From: Myxococcota bacterium
GTDB taxonomy: Bacteria > Myxococcota_A > UBA9160 > UBA6930
Assembly (NCBI GenBank): GCA_028277885.1
Contig: JANQFK010000067.1
Coordinates: forward strand, 35,598 to 99,597
DNA: 64,000 bases
Direction: 5' to 3'
Shown here: positions 27,697-36,127 of the stretch, piece after piece
Layout: every line of letters starts with the position of its first letter
Numbering within the stretch: position 1 is the first letter of the stretch
The notes under the pieces: model-generated
Databases searched by the model: none
What the model saw: the letters and a program-made list of their open reading frames with translations, nothing else
Told to the model about the DNA's origin: nothing
Program-made: the position numbers and the translations under genes

Positions 27697-27837
27697 CCGG
27701 AGCCGCTTTCCGCCACCGCCGGCGAGGGCCGGTTCCGAGGGATTCCGGCCCCTTACGCCGACACAATCGCCCCGCGGCGACCACACCTGAGGGGGCCCCG
27801 GCCCCGCTCGGGAGGGAAGCGTCCAAAGGAGGGCGCG

Positions 27838-28674
27838 ATGAACTGCGGGTCGATGGTGCACTGCGGGTCGACGGGAACGGCGCGCGCGGGACGCGCGGCG
27901 GTCGTGGGCGGCGTGCTCGCGATGGTGCTGGCGATGGGTGCCGCAACCGGGGCAGCGGGCCTCACCCTGGCCGACGTGAACCCCCTGTTCTTTCCGTCGG
28001 GCGGCGCCAACACGGGCTTCGACGCCACCGCGGTGGCGGCCGCGGGCAAGCCCGTCGCCTTCGACATCACCCCGGAGAGCACCTTCCTCAGCGTCGAGAC
28101 GGGCGCCTTCGATACCGGGGGCAACTGCCTGGCCGTGGTCGCGGCGGACTTCACGGTCTGCCAGGACCTCCAGCGGCCCGTGGACCAGAACCCCCAGGAG
28201 CGGGGGAGCGACCCCACGCCGTCGGATCCCTTCATCGGCACCTCGCTGTGGACCTTCGTGAACACGAGCGACATCACCTTCGACCAGCCGGTGGCCCTGC
28301 TGTTCACGAACGTGGACGTGGTGAGCACGAACCCGCTGACCGGGGCCCCGTACCCGGACATCCAGACCGGGCTCGACGCCGACCTGTTCGAGATCGCGCG
28401 CCAGACGGTGGGCAGTGACGAGTTCCTCTTCGGCGCCGTGAACGTCGGAATTCTCGCTCCGGAGGCTTCCGTCACCCTGCCGGTTCGCTACATCGTGAAC
28501 GGCCCGCTGCCGTTCGGGCCGGATCTCGTGCCGCCGGAGGGCCCCGACCTCGTGACACCCCCCATCCTGATGCTCGGCGTCGTGGTGCCCGAGCCCGGGA
28601 CGGCGCTGCTCGTCGGCGCCGGCCTGCTGGCCGTGGCGACCGGACGCAGGCGGCGATGCGCACGCGGCGCGTGA
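27838..28674 (+). CDS. PEP-CTERM sorted exported protein
   Basis: A 278-residue exported protein. The signal peptide core is VVGGVLAMVLAMGAATGAAG (about 22-43). The C-terminus has the full exosortase signal: VPEPGT, a hydrophobic helix (ALLVGAGLLAVA) and a basic end (GRRRRCARGA). The middle is beta-rich with NTSDITFDQPVALLFTNVDV and no recognisable enzyme motif. Exosortase, absent here, would cleave it during export; such proteins are linked with exopolysaccharide. AAAGGAGG precedes the ATG. No function is assigned. Confidence 0.8.
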   Translation: MNCGSMVHCGSTGTARAGRAAVVGGVLAMVLAMGAATGAAGLTLADVNPLFFPSGGANTGFDATAVAAAGKPVAFDITPESTFLSVETGAFDTGGNCLAVVAADFTVCQDLQRPVDQNPQERGSDPTPSDPFIGTSLWTFVNTSDITFDQPVALLFTNVDVVSTNPLTGAPYPDIQTGLDADLFEIARQTVGSDEFLFGAVNVGILAPEASVTLPVRYIVNGPLPFGPDLVPPEGPDLVTPPILMLGVVVPEPGTALLVGAGLLAVATGRRRRCARGA

Positions 28675-30377
28675 GCCCGGCGGCCGCGGCCGCACTCTTC
28701 CTGCTGGGCCTCGGGCTCGCTGCACCGGCGAGCGCTGCGGACGTCCCCGAGGTGCTGCGGCTGCGAGCCGAGAGCCTGCTGGCGGAAGGCCGCTGCAGCG
28801 AGGCGCTCGCGCTGCTCGAGCGCGCGGGTGCGGATCCGGCCCCGGTCGCCCAGCTGCGCGGCCGCTGCGCGATCCGGGACCAGCGCTGGTCCGAGGCCGT
28901 GGCCGCCCTCGAGGAGGCGCAGCGGCTCGACCCGGCGCTTCCGGAGCTGAACCTCGAGCTCGGCATCGCGCGCTTCCACCAGGGCGAGGATCTCGGCGCC
29001 GCGGCCGAGGCCCTGGCCGCGGCCCGCGCCGCCACCCCCGACGCGCCGGCGGTGGCGCTCTACGAGGGGCTGGTCGCGCTCGAGCGGGCGGACGTCCGCG
29101 AGGCGGCGCTGCGGCTGGAGGCCGCGCGCCGCGCCGGCCCCCTCGAGGTGGAGCCCGTCGCCTCCTACTACGCCGGCATCGCGTGGCAGCGCGCCCGCGA
29201 GCAGGAGAAGGCTCGCGAGGCGCTGGAGCGGGTGCAGCGCGAGTCGCCCGGCACGCCCTGGGCCCAGGCGGCGGCCGCGGCCCTCACCCGCGCCCAGGCG
29301 GAGGCGGCGACCCGCGGCTTCCCGGACCGCCGCGACACCCAGGCGGTCCAGCAGGCGGACCGCCCGCTCGGCACCCTGGCCCCGGACCAGGAGCAGCTCC
29401 AGCGCTGGGCGGCCTTCTCCGTGGGGGCCGAGTACGACGACAACGTGGTGCTGCGCGGCTCCGGGGTGGAGCTGCCCTCGGACATCGCCAACGACAGCGA
29501 CGCCAGGCTGGTCTTCACCGCCGAGGCCGGCATGGAGCTGTTCCGCTCCGGCGACTGGTCGGGCGGCGTGATCGCGGCCTACTACGGCTCCGCCCACGAG
29601 GACCTGAACGAGTTCAACTCCCAGTACCCGACGCTCACGGGCTGGCTCGACCGGCGCCTCGACGAGGCCAACACCCTGCGCCTCCAGTACGACTTCGGCT
29701 ACGCCTGGGTGGACGCCGATCCCTTCCTGCTCCACCACACCTTCACGCCGGCGCTCTTCCACGACTGGGGCGAGAGCGGCACCACCCGCCTGTTCGTGAG
29801 CTTCGACTGGAACAACTTCCTGTTCGGCAACGACGACGTCGAGGACGGCGTGGGCGTCGGGCTCGCCTGCCCCACGGCGACGACGACGCCCTGCGCGCCG
29901 GCGGGACTGAACGAGGAGTCGGCGCGCAACCGCGACGGCTTCGGGATGCGGGCCGGGCTGGACCACGTCTACCGGGTGAACGACCGGCTCTCCCTGCGCG
30001 GCGGCTACCGCTACCACCGCTACAGCTCGCGGGGCCGGGAGTGGTCCTCCCAGGCCCACGAGGGCATCCTGGGCCTGCGCGCCCGGCTTCCCCTCGAGCT
30101 CGTGCTGGACGTGCAGGGCAGCTACACCTACGAGCCCTATCGGAACCCCTCCACCTTCCCGGACCCTCCCGTCCTGAACGGGTTCCAGTACGCGCTGTCC
30201 GACGTGCGCCGCCGCGAGGACACGGTCCAGGTGGACGTGATCGTCGAGCGGCCGGTCAACGAGTGGCTGACGGCCTCCGTGCGGTACAGCTACGTCGACA
30301 ACGACTCGAACCGGGACGTCTTCGACTACGACCGGAACATCTTCGGCGGCTACCTGACGGTGCGCTTCCAACGCTGA
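28656..30377 (+). CDS. TPR plus outer-membrane beta-barrel protein (Slam/DUF560-like layout)
   Basis: A 573-residue exported protein (signal peptide about 1-28, ending APASAAD). Residues about 30-220 are TPRs (AEGRCSEALALLERAGADP, AVAALEEAQRLDPALPELNL). From about 245 to the end it is an outer-membrane barrel opening FSVGAEYDDNVVL and ending with alternating strands and Phe-Gln-Arg. TPR plus barrel is the layout of Slam surface-lipoprotein exporters and of polysaccharide exporters such as PgaA and BcsC. The ATG overlaps the PEP-CTERM gene by 19 bases, so the genes are linked. The cargo is unknown. Confidence 0.75.
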   Translation: MRTRRVSPAAAAALFLLGLGLAAPASAADVPEVLRLRAESLLAEGRCSEALALLERAGADPAPVAQLRGRCAIRDQRWSEAVAALEEAQRLDPALPELNLELGIARFHQGEDLGAAAEALAAARAATPDAPAVALYEGLVALERADVREAALRLEAARRAGPLEVEPVASYYAGIAWQRAREQEKAREALERVQRESPGTPWAQAAAAALTRAQAEAATRGFPDRRDTQAVQQADRPLGTLAPDQEQLQRWAAFSVGAEYDDNVVLRGSGVELPSDIANDSDARLVFTAEAGMELFRSGDWSGGVIAAYYGSAHEDLNEFNSQYPTLTGWLDRRLDEANTLRLQYDFGYAWVDADPFLLHHTFTPALFHDWGESGTTRLFVSFDWNNFLFGNDDVEDGVGVGLACPTATTTPCAPAGLNEESARNRDGFGMRAGLDHVYRVNDRLSLRGGYRYHRYSSRGREWSSQAHEGILGLRARLPLELVLDVQGSYTYEPYRNPSTFPDPPVLNGFQYALSDVRRREDTVQVDVIVERPVNEWLTASVRYSYVDNDSNRDVFDYDRNIFGGYLTVRFQR

Positions 30378-30393
30378 GAACGAGGATGCAGGA

Positions 30394-31236
30394 ATGAGTG
30401 GAACGATTCGGATCATCGGTGTGCTGGCGGGGCTGGCCGGCGCGGCGCTCCTCGCGAGCGCGGCCTCGGCCCAGAGCGTGGGCCGGGTCGCGGCCCTGGC
30501 CGGCCAGGCCCAGGCCGTGGGGCCCGCCGGCACCCGGGCGCTGGCCTGCGGCGACACGGTGAACGCCGGCGACCGCCTGGTGCTCGGCCCCGACGCGCGC
30601 CTGGGCGTGCTGTCGAGCGCCCTCTACGCCCAGCTCACCGGCAGCACCCAGGCCACCGCGGGCCTCACCGACGCCGGGCTTCCCGACTGGTCCCTCGAGA
30701 GCGGACGCCTGCGCCTGGTCGACACCCGGGATCCCGGCGAGCCGGGCCGCTCGCGCCTCGCCACCCCCCACGCCGAGGCCCGCGGCCTCGCCAGCGACAG
30801 CGAGGCCTACGTGCTGGCCGAGAAGACCGGCGGCTACTCGATCGTGTGCGAGTGGGGCGAGCCCCTGGCCGTGGCCCGCGCCGGTGAGTCCCTCACCGCG
30901 GACCCGGGCGAGTGCGCGGTCGCCAAGCCCGGCGAGCCGCTCTACAAGGCGAACGCCCAGCAGGAGCGCATCCCGCTGGCGGGGAGCGACGCCTGCGGGT
31001 TCGGCCCCCTCGACGGCGGCGACCTCGCCTCGCGCTTCGACGATCCCCTCGCCGCCGTGGCGGCCGGGCCGCCCCCGGGCGGGCTGCTGCCGCCGGCCCC
31101 GCCGGCCTTCGCGCTCCAGCCCTGCGACAGCCCGGGCTCGGGCTGCGCGGGTCCGCTCGGCTCGGTGGTGATCGTCGACGGCATCGGCGTGATCGAGTCG
31201 CCGACGGGCACGGGCTCGATCCCCGGCGTTCCCTAG
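30394..31236 (+). CDS. exported FecR-domain protein
   Basis: A 280-residue protein with a signal peptide (IIGVLAGLAGAALLASAASA). The FecR-like beta fold spans about 28-135 (VGRVAALAGQAQAVGPAGTR then VNAGDRLVLGPDARLGV). It is followed by a Cys-containing region and a Pro/Gly-rich tail. Unlike regulatory FecR it lacks an N-terminal cytoplasmic part, so it is probably periplasmic or surface-exposed, perhaps glycan-binding. It starts 16 bases after the barrel gene, and the three genes look like one unit. Confidence 0.72.
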   Translation: MSGTIRIIGVLAGLAGAALLASAASAQSVGRVAALAGQAQAVGPAGTRALACGDTVNAGDRLVLGPDARLGVLSSALYAQLTGSTQATAGLTDAGLPDWSLESGRLRLVDTRDPGEPGRSRLATPHAEARGLASDSEAYVLAEKTGGYSIVCEWGEPLAVARAGESLTADPGECAVAKPGEPLYKANAQQERIPLAGSDACGFGPLDGGDLASRFDDPLAAVAAGPPPGGLLPPAPPAFALQPCDSPGSGCAGPLGSVVIVDGIGVIESPTGTGSIPGVP

Positions 31237-32324
31237 CGGGTCGAGGGCGCCCCCTGGGCGTCCTCGCCGTTCGCCGCTGCCCGGGGCACCTCGCGCAGCC
31301 AGCCGGAGTCCACCTCCACGCGGCGCGCCACCCGGCGCACGTAGACGAGGAAGCTGCACAGCAGCGCGAAGTTGGTCCCGGCGACGGCGAGCCGGGTCGC
31401 GGTGCCGAGGGTGGACTCGCGCACGAAGCTCTCGATCAGCGCGGCGAGCAGGAAGAGCGGCACCGAGGCGAGCACCAGCAGCAGCGCGGGGTCGATGGCG
31501 TCGCGCAGCGCGTCGCGGCGCCGGCGCCGGCCGGGCAGGGCCACGGCGGCGCCGAGCACGAGCCCGGCCGACGCGCACAGCGTGATGGCGGTGAACTCCG
31601 GCACGCCGTGGGGCAGGATCCAGGCCAGGAAGTCCAAGGGCAGCGGATCCTGGAAGAACACCCAGCCGAGCGCGCCCACCAGCAGGCCGTTGTAGACCTG
31701 GAGCAGGATCGTGGGGATGCCGGCCAGGATGCCGGTCGCGAAGGAGAGCAGCCCCACCCGCGTGTTGTGGGCGAACAGCAGGGAGCCGAACAGCGCGTTG
31801 GCCTCCAGCGGCGTCTCCTCCCGGGCCAGGAACTCCTCCCGGGCCTCGGGCGAGCTGATCAGCCGGTCAAGGTGGGTGGCGGAGTATCCGAGGGAGCTGG
31901 GGACGAGGGCGTAGACGGCCTCGGGGTCGTGCCGGGCGAGACCCGAGCCCACCACCAGGCCCAGGACGAGCAGCCCCCAGGCCAGCAGCTGGGGGCGCCA
32001 GGTCCGGGCCACGGCGAGGGGCACGCGGCCCGCGCCGGCGCCGGCTGCGCGATCCTCCCCCGGTGGAGAGGGATACAGTTGGGTGTAGGCCCGCACGCAC
32101 AGGGCGTTCAGGTGGCGCAGGGCCTCGGGGTCGTCGGCGCGCTGGCGCTCGCGGGCCAGGAGGGCCGCATGCCGGCGGTAGAGGCGGGCGAGCTCGCTCA
32201 GCTCGGGGAAGGGGAGGCCCCCGGCGCCCGCGCGCTCGCAGCGGTCGAGCAGGCCCTCGAAGCGCGCCAGCTCGGCGCGCCGGTCGCTCCGGCGCTTGCG
32301 CAGCTCGGCGTCGGCGGCTTCCAT
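31233..32324 (-). CDS. SpoIIM-family membrane protein
   Basis: A 363-residue protein. The N-terminal 90 residues are helical and soluble (DAELRKRRSDRRAELARFEG). About six membrane segments follow, with the SpoIIM core ANALFGSLLFAHNTRVGLLS and LPHGVPEFTAITLCASAGLV. In bacilli SpoIIM drives engulfment; homologues in non-sporulating bacteria usually sit with RDD, MoxR and DUF58 genes. Its stop overlaps the FecR gene's stop by 4 bases, tail to tail. It is divergent from the RDD gene. Confidence 0.85.
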   Translation of the reverse strand: MEAADAELRKRRSDRRAELARFEGLLDRCERAGAGGLPFPELSELARLYRRHAALLARERQRADDPEALRHLNALCVRAYTQLYPSPPGEDRAAGAGAGRVPLAVARTWRPQLLAWGLLVLGLVVGSGLARHDPEAVYALVPSSLGYSATHLDRLISSPEAREEFLAREETPLEANALFGSLLFAHNTRVGLLSFATGILAGIPTILLQVYNGLLVGALGWVFFQDPLPLDFLAWILPHGVPEFTAITLCASAGLVLGAAVALPGRRRRRDALRDAIDPALLLVLASVPLFLLAALIESFVRESTLGTATRLAVAGTNFALLCSFLVYVRRVARRVEVDSGWLREVPRAAANGEDAQGAPSTR

Positions 32325-32359
32325 GATCCCTCCCGCAGGCCCACAGGGAGGCCCACAGC

Positions 32360-33262
32360 GTGACGAGTCCCGGCCACCCGATCCAGCCCGGCCCTCTCGG
32401 GGGGCGCAGCCCCGACGGCATCGAGGAGACCCTCGAGGGCGCCCGGCAGGTGCTGCGCTCGCCCGAGCAGGTGGAGCTCCACCTGCCCGTGGCCGGCCCG
32501 GCCAGCCGCATCCTCGCCTACGTGATCGACTACCTCGTCATCGTCCTGCTCATCGTCGCGATCTTCACCGTCTTGATCCTCACCCTGGTCACCACCGGGG
32601 CCGTGGCCGAGTGGCTCCAGGAGCCCTTCTCGGAGTGGCTGGAGGACGTCGACCCCGAGGACCCCGAGTCGATCCTGGGCAACGCCTTCTTCCTGCTCTT
32701 CCTGCTGGCCTTCCTGCTGGTGCAGGTGGTGGCGGAGTGGGGCTACTTCGTGGTGAGCGAGATGGCGAGCGGCGGGCGCTCCCTCGGCAAGGCCGCGGTG
32801 GGGCTGCGCGTGGTGCGCGACGGCGGCCTTCCCATCACCCTGCGCAGCTCCATGGTCCGCAACCTGCTGCGCATCGCCGACGTGCTGCCCACCAGCTACC
32901 TGGTGGGCCTCACCGCCATGGTGGCCTCGAAGGAGGGCAAGCGGCTCGGCGACATCGCGGCCGGCACCCTCGTGGTGCGGCTCGATCGCCCCGCGCCGGC
33001 GCCGCCCATCGAGGCGAGCAGCGACGGCCGCGCCGGGGAGATCCGCTTCGACCGCGCCGAGCTCGCCCGCATCGGCACCAACGAGCGCGCCCTGCTGCGC
33101 CGCACCCTGCGTCGCCTCGAGACCCTCGAGGGCGAGGCCGCCGACGGGGTGCGGTCCCGGGCCGTGGAGGCGCTGTCCGCCCGCATCGGGCGCGAGCCGC
33201 CCTCGCCGGTGGACGAGCTGGCCTTCCTCCACGCCCTCTGGAACGCCACCCGCCGGCGCTGA
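32360..33262 (+). CDS. RDD family membrane protein
   Basis: A 300-residue protein. The RDD domain begins at PASRILAYVIDYLVIVLLIV, has three membrane segments and GRSLGKAAVGLRVVRDGG, then KRLGDIAAGTLVVRLD. The C-terminal cytoplasmic 90 residues are charged. RDD genes are standard neighbours of SpoIIM, as here (divergent, 35 bases apart). The function is unknown, though some family members act as ion or proton exchangers. It starts with GTG. Confidence 0.85.
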   Translation: MTSPGHPIQPGPLGGRSPDGIEETLEGARQVLRSPEQVELHLPVAGPASRILAYVIDYLVIVLLIVAIFTVLILTLVTTGAVAEWLQEPFSEWLEDVDPEDPESILGNAFFLLFLLAFLLVQVVAEWGYFVVSEMASGGRSLGKAAVGLRVVRDGGLPITLRSSMVRNLLRIADVLPTSYLVGLTAMVASKEGKRLGDIAAGTLVVRLDRPAPAPPIEASSDGRAGEIRFDRAELARIGTNERALLRRTLRRLETLEGEAADGVRSRAVEALSARIGREPPSPVDELAFLHALWNATRRR

Positions 33263-33290
33263 CCCCGCGGCTCCCCGGCGCGGACTCGCC

Positions 33291-33296
33291 TAAGCT
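33291..33296 (+). promoter_or_regulatory. -10-like TAAGCT 8 bases before ATG 33305
   Basis: It gives a leaderless arrangement for the AI-2E-type gene; no Shine-Dalgarno lies between hexamer and ATG. Confidence 0.4.
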
Positions 33297-33304
33297 CCCG
33301 CGCC

Positions 33305-34378
33305 ATGCCCCGGGAAGCCGAGCGCGGCGCCGGACTCGTGGTCGCCCGGACGGGCGCCCTCCTGGCACTGGGCATCGGTGCCCTGGCGGTGCTGCGCCCG
33401 TTCCTCACCGCCATCGCCTGGGGAGCGATCCTCGCCTACGTGACCTGGCCGCTGTTCCGTCGGCTGCGCGCCTGGGCGCGCCGGCCGCGCCTCGCCGCGG
33501 CGCTGTTCTCGGTGGGCGTCGCCGTGGGGCTGGGGGTGCCCGTGGGCCTGCTGCTGGTCGCCCTGGCCGACGACGCCAGCGCCCTGGTGCGCGCGTTCCT
33601 CGCCTGGCAGGAGGCCGGCGCACCGCTGCCCGCGTGGCTGGTCGAGAACGAGCTGCTGATGCGCGCCTACGAGCAGGGCCGGGCCCTGCTGCCCGCGGAT
33701 CCCCAGGACGCCGGGGAGCTCTTCGCCACCGCGGGCACCGAGCTCTCCCGGCGCCTCGTCGCCATGGCGGGAGGCGTGGCGCGCAACGCCATCACCTTCG
33801 GCTTCACCTTCGTGGTGCTCTACGGCTTCTACGTCGGTGGCGAGGAGATCTCGTCCCTGGGCCGACGCCTGGCCCCGCTGCTCTTCCCCGCCGCGCCGGA
33901 GCGCTTCCTCGAGAGCATCGGCGAGTCCGTGCGCGCCGTGGTGTTCGGGCTGCTCGGCACGGCGCTGGTCCAGGGCCTGCTGGCGGGCCTCGGCATGGCG
34001 GTGGCGGGCATCCCGTCGGCGGTGGCGCTCGGCGCCGCCACCGCGGTGATCTCGTTCCTGCCCGGCGGCGGCGGCGCCATCTCGCTGGGCGCCGCCGCCT
34101 GGCTGCTCCTGCAGGGCCATCTCGGCGCCGCCATCGGCCTGGGCCTGTGGACGGTGCTCGTGGTGAGCAGCGTCGACAACGTGCTGCGCCCCCTCATCAT
34201 CAGCGGCCGGGCCCAGATCCCGTTCCTGATGGTCTTCTTCGGCGTGATCGGCGGGCTCGCGACCTTCGGGGTGCTGGGCCTGTTCCTGGGCCCGGTGCTG
34301 CTCTCCGTCGCCTACGCGCTGCTCCAGGAGCTCTCCCGCACGCCGATGCCCGCCGCGGCCGGCGGCGCCGGCAAGTAG
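33305..34378 (+). CDS. AI-2E family (PerM/YdiK) membrane transporter
   Basis: A 357-residue polytopic protein with about eight membrane segments. Family features are FLTAIAWGAILAYVTWPLFR near the N-terminus, the soluble middle, and the C-terminal GAISLGAAAWLLLQG with DNVLRPLIISGRAQIPFLMV. Members export AI-2 or act as Na+/H+ antiporters; the substrate cannot be told. It is unlinked in function to the flanking genes. Confidence 0.88.
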   Translation: MPREAERGAGLVVARTGALLALGIGALAVLRPFLTAIAWGAILAYVTWPLFRRLRAWARRPRLAAALFSVGVAVGLGVPVGLLLVALADDASALVRAFLAWQEAGAPLPAWLVENELLMRAYEQGRALLPADPQDAGELFATAGTELSRRLVAMAGGVARNAITFGFTFVVLYGFYVGGEEISSLGRRLAPLLFPAAPERFLESIGESVRAVVFGLLGTALVQGLLAGLGMAVAGIPSAVALGAATAVISFLPGGGGAISLGAAAWLLLQGHLGAAIGLGLWTVLVVSSVDNVLRPLIISGRAQIPFLMVFFGVIGGLATFGVLGLFLGPVLLSVAYALLQELSRTPMPAAAGGAGK

Positions 34379-34423
34379 GGAGCCGCCCGCCCCGGTATCC
34401 TGTCGGGCAGGGGAGGCGCCGCG

Positions 34424-36097
34424 GTGCCCTACGAGATCGGCCTCCAGGCGACCCTCGCGGTCTGTCTGTGGATCCTCGTCGACCTGAGCGAGGCGCGCGG
34501 CCCCCGCCTGCGCCGGCTTCCGGTGCTGTTCCTCGCGGCGAGCTGCGCGACCTGGGTGCTGGGCGAGCTGATGCTCCAGCACGCCGACACGCCGGCCCAG
34601 CTGGTCCGCGGCCGCCGCATCCTGCACCTGGGCGTCACCGCCACGCCGATCGGCTGGCTGTGGACCGGCGCCGTGCTGGCCCGGGCGCCCTGGGTGCGGA
34701 CGCACCCGTGGTGGCTCGCCGTGGCCTCGCTGCCCCTGCTCGCCTGCTGGTCCTTCCTGTTCTGGGACCAGCGCGGCTGGTTCCTCGACCCGACCTCGGT
34801 GCAGCCCGTCTACGGGCCGCTCTTCTGGGTACGCGCGGTGTTCGCCTGGGTGCTGGTCGGTGCGGGCAGCGTGTACCTGCTGATGACCGCGGCCCGGGTG
34901 AGCGGCTGGAAGCCCCTGCGCGTCACGACCGTCGCGGTGGCGAGCCTGCTGCCCGTGGCGGGCAACGCCCTCTACCTCGCCCTCGGCTCGACGGGGAACG
35001 ACCCGACCCCCATCCTGCTCGGCGTCTCGGGCCTGGCCATCCGGCTCTCGGTGATCGACTCCGGGTTCGCCGCGGTGCTGCCCATGAGCCAGCGGCGCGT
35101 GCTCGAGCAGCTCCACACCGGAGTGCTGGTGGCGGACGTGACCGGGGTGGTGGTGGACAGCAACCCGGCGGCCCGGGGGCTCCTCGGCGGGGGCCGGCTC
35201 GACGGCCGCCCCCTCGACGAGCTGCTCGAGCGCGCCCGCCGCGACCCCCGGCGGGTGATCGAGGCCGAGCGCGTGCCCCTGCGCACGGCCCTCGGGGTGG
35301 TGGGCCACGCGGCGCTGCTGACCGACCGCACCGAGGTGGTGCGCCGCGAGCGCGAGTCCGCCCGCGCCCTGCGCCGCAGCGCCGAAGACCTCGAGCGCCG
35401 CAACGCCGAGCTGGCCCGGGCGAACCGCGACCTCGAGGAGTTCGCCTCGGTGGTGTCCCACGACCTGAAGGAGCCGATCCGCAAGCTGGTCGCCTTCAGC
35501 GGCCTGCTGCGCGAGGACCTGGGCGCCGAGCTGCCGGACTCGGCCCGGCGCGACGTGGAGTTCATCTCCGAGGCCGCCTACCGCATGCACGACCTGGTGC
35601 AGAACCTGCTCGACCTCTCGCGCACCGAGGGCGCCCCCCTGGCCCGCGAGCGGGTCGCCGTGGGCGACTGCGCGGACCGCGCCCTCGACGCCCTGGAGCT
35701 GCCGCCGGGCGTCCGGGTGGAGCGCGAGCCGCTGCCCGAGGTGGACGCCGACCCGACGCTGCTCACCGCCGTCTACCAGAACCTGATCGCCAACGCGCTC
35801 AAGTTCGTGGACGGGGGGCCGGCGCGGATCACGCTCACCGCCGAGCCCGGCGCCGTGGGCTGGACCCTCGGCGTGCGTGACGCGGGGATCGGGCTCGAGC
35901 CCCAGCACGCCGAGGAGATCTTCAAGCCCTTCCGCCGCCTCCACGGCGCCGACCGCTACCCGGGGACGGGCATCGGCCTCACCATCTGCCGCAAGGCGGT
36001 GGAGCGCCACGGCGGGCGCATCTGGGTGGAGTCGGAGCCCGGCAAGGGCGCCCACTTCCGCTTCACCCTGGGCGAGGGCGCCGCCGGGCCCGCCTAG
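34424..36097 (+). CDS. sensor histidine kinase with 7-TM N-terminus
   Basis: A 557-residue kinase. About seven membrane segments (1-225) of the 7TM histidine-kinase type are followed by a PAS-like segment (VLEQLHTGVLVADVTGVVVD, about 227-310) and a coiled-coil. The HisKA box is SVVSHDLKEPIRKLV (His346). HATPase boxes are NLIANALKFVDGG (N), VRDAGIGLEPQH (G1) and GTGIGLTICRKAVERHGG (G2). No response regulator lies beside it, so it is an orphan here. The GTG start has GGGGAGG upstream and a TATCCT -10 at 34396. Confidence 0.9.
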   Translation: MPYEIGLQATLAVCLWILVDLSEARGPRLRRLPVLFLAASCATWVLGELMLQHADTPAQLVRGRRILHLGVTATPIGWLWTGAVLARAPWVRTHPWWLAVASLPLLACWSFLFWDQRGWFLDPTSVQPVYGPLFWVRAVFAWVLVGAGSVYLLMTAARVSGWKPLRVTTVAVASLLPVAGNALYLALGSTGNDPTPILLGVSGLAIRLSVIDSGFAAVLPMSQRRVLEQLHTGVLVADVTGVVVDSNPAARGLLGGGRLDGRPLDELLERARRDPRRVIEAERVPLRTALGVVGHAALLTDRTEVVRRERESARALRRSAEDLERRNAELARANRDLEEFASVVSHDLKEPIRKLVAFSGLLREDLGAELPDSARRDVEFISEAAYRMHDLVQNLLDLSRTEGAPLARERVAVGDCADRALDALELPPGVRVEREPLPEVDADPTLLTAVYQNLIANALKFVDGGPARITLTAEPGAVGWTLGVRDAGIGLEPQHAEEIFKPFRRLHGADRYPGTGIGLTICRKAVERHGGRIWVESEPGKGAHFRFTLGEGAAGPA

Positions 36098-36104
36098 CGG
36101 GCCC
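36086..36104 (+). terminator. terminator hairpin containing the kinase stop codon
   Basis: GGGCCCGC (36086-36093), CTA, GCGGGCCC (36097-36104) is an 8-bp perfect stem whose loop contains part of the TAG stop. It lies between convergent genes and could terminate both ways. Confidence 0.5.
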
Positions 36105-36127
36105 GGCGCCCGAAGCCCACATTCGGC

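Noticed and set aside
31233..32324. Evidence for sporulation
   Set aside because: SpoIIM-family proteins are widespread outside spore formers next to RDD genes; no other sporulation gene is present.
32296..35880. 1194-codon plus frame across RDD, AI-2E and kinase genes
   Set aside because: Low-complexity Arg/Ala/Gly/Pro translation out of frame with three recognisable genes.
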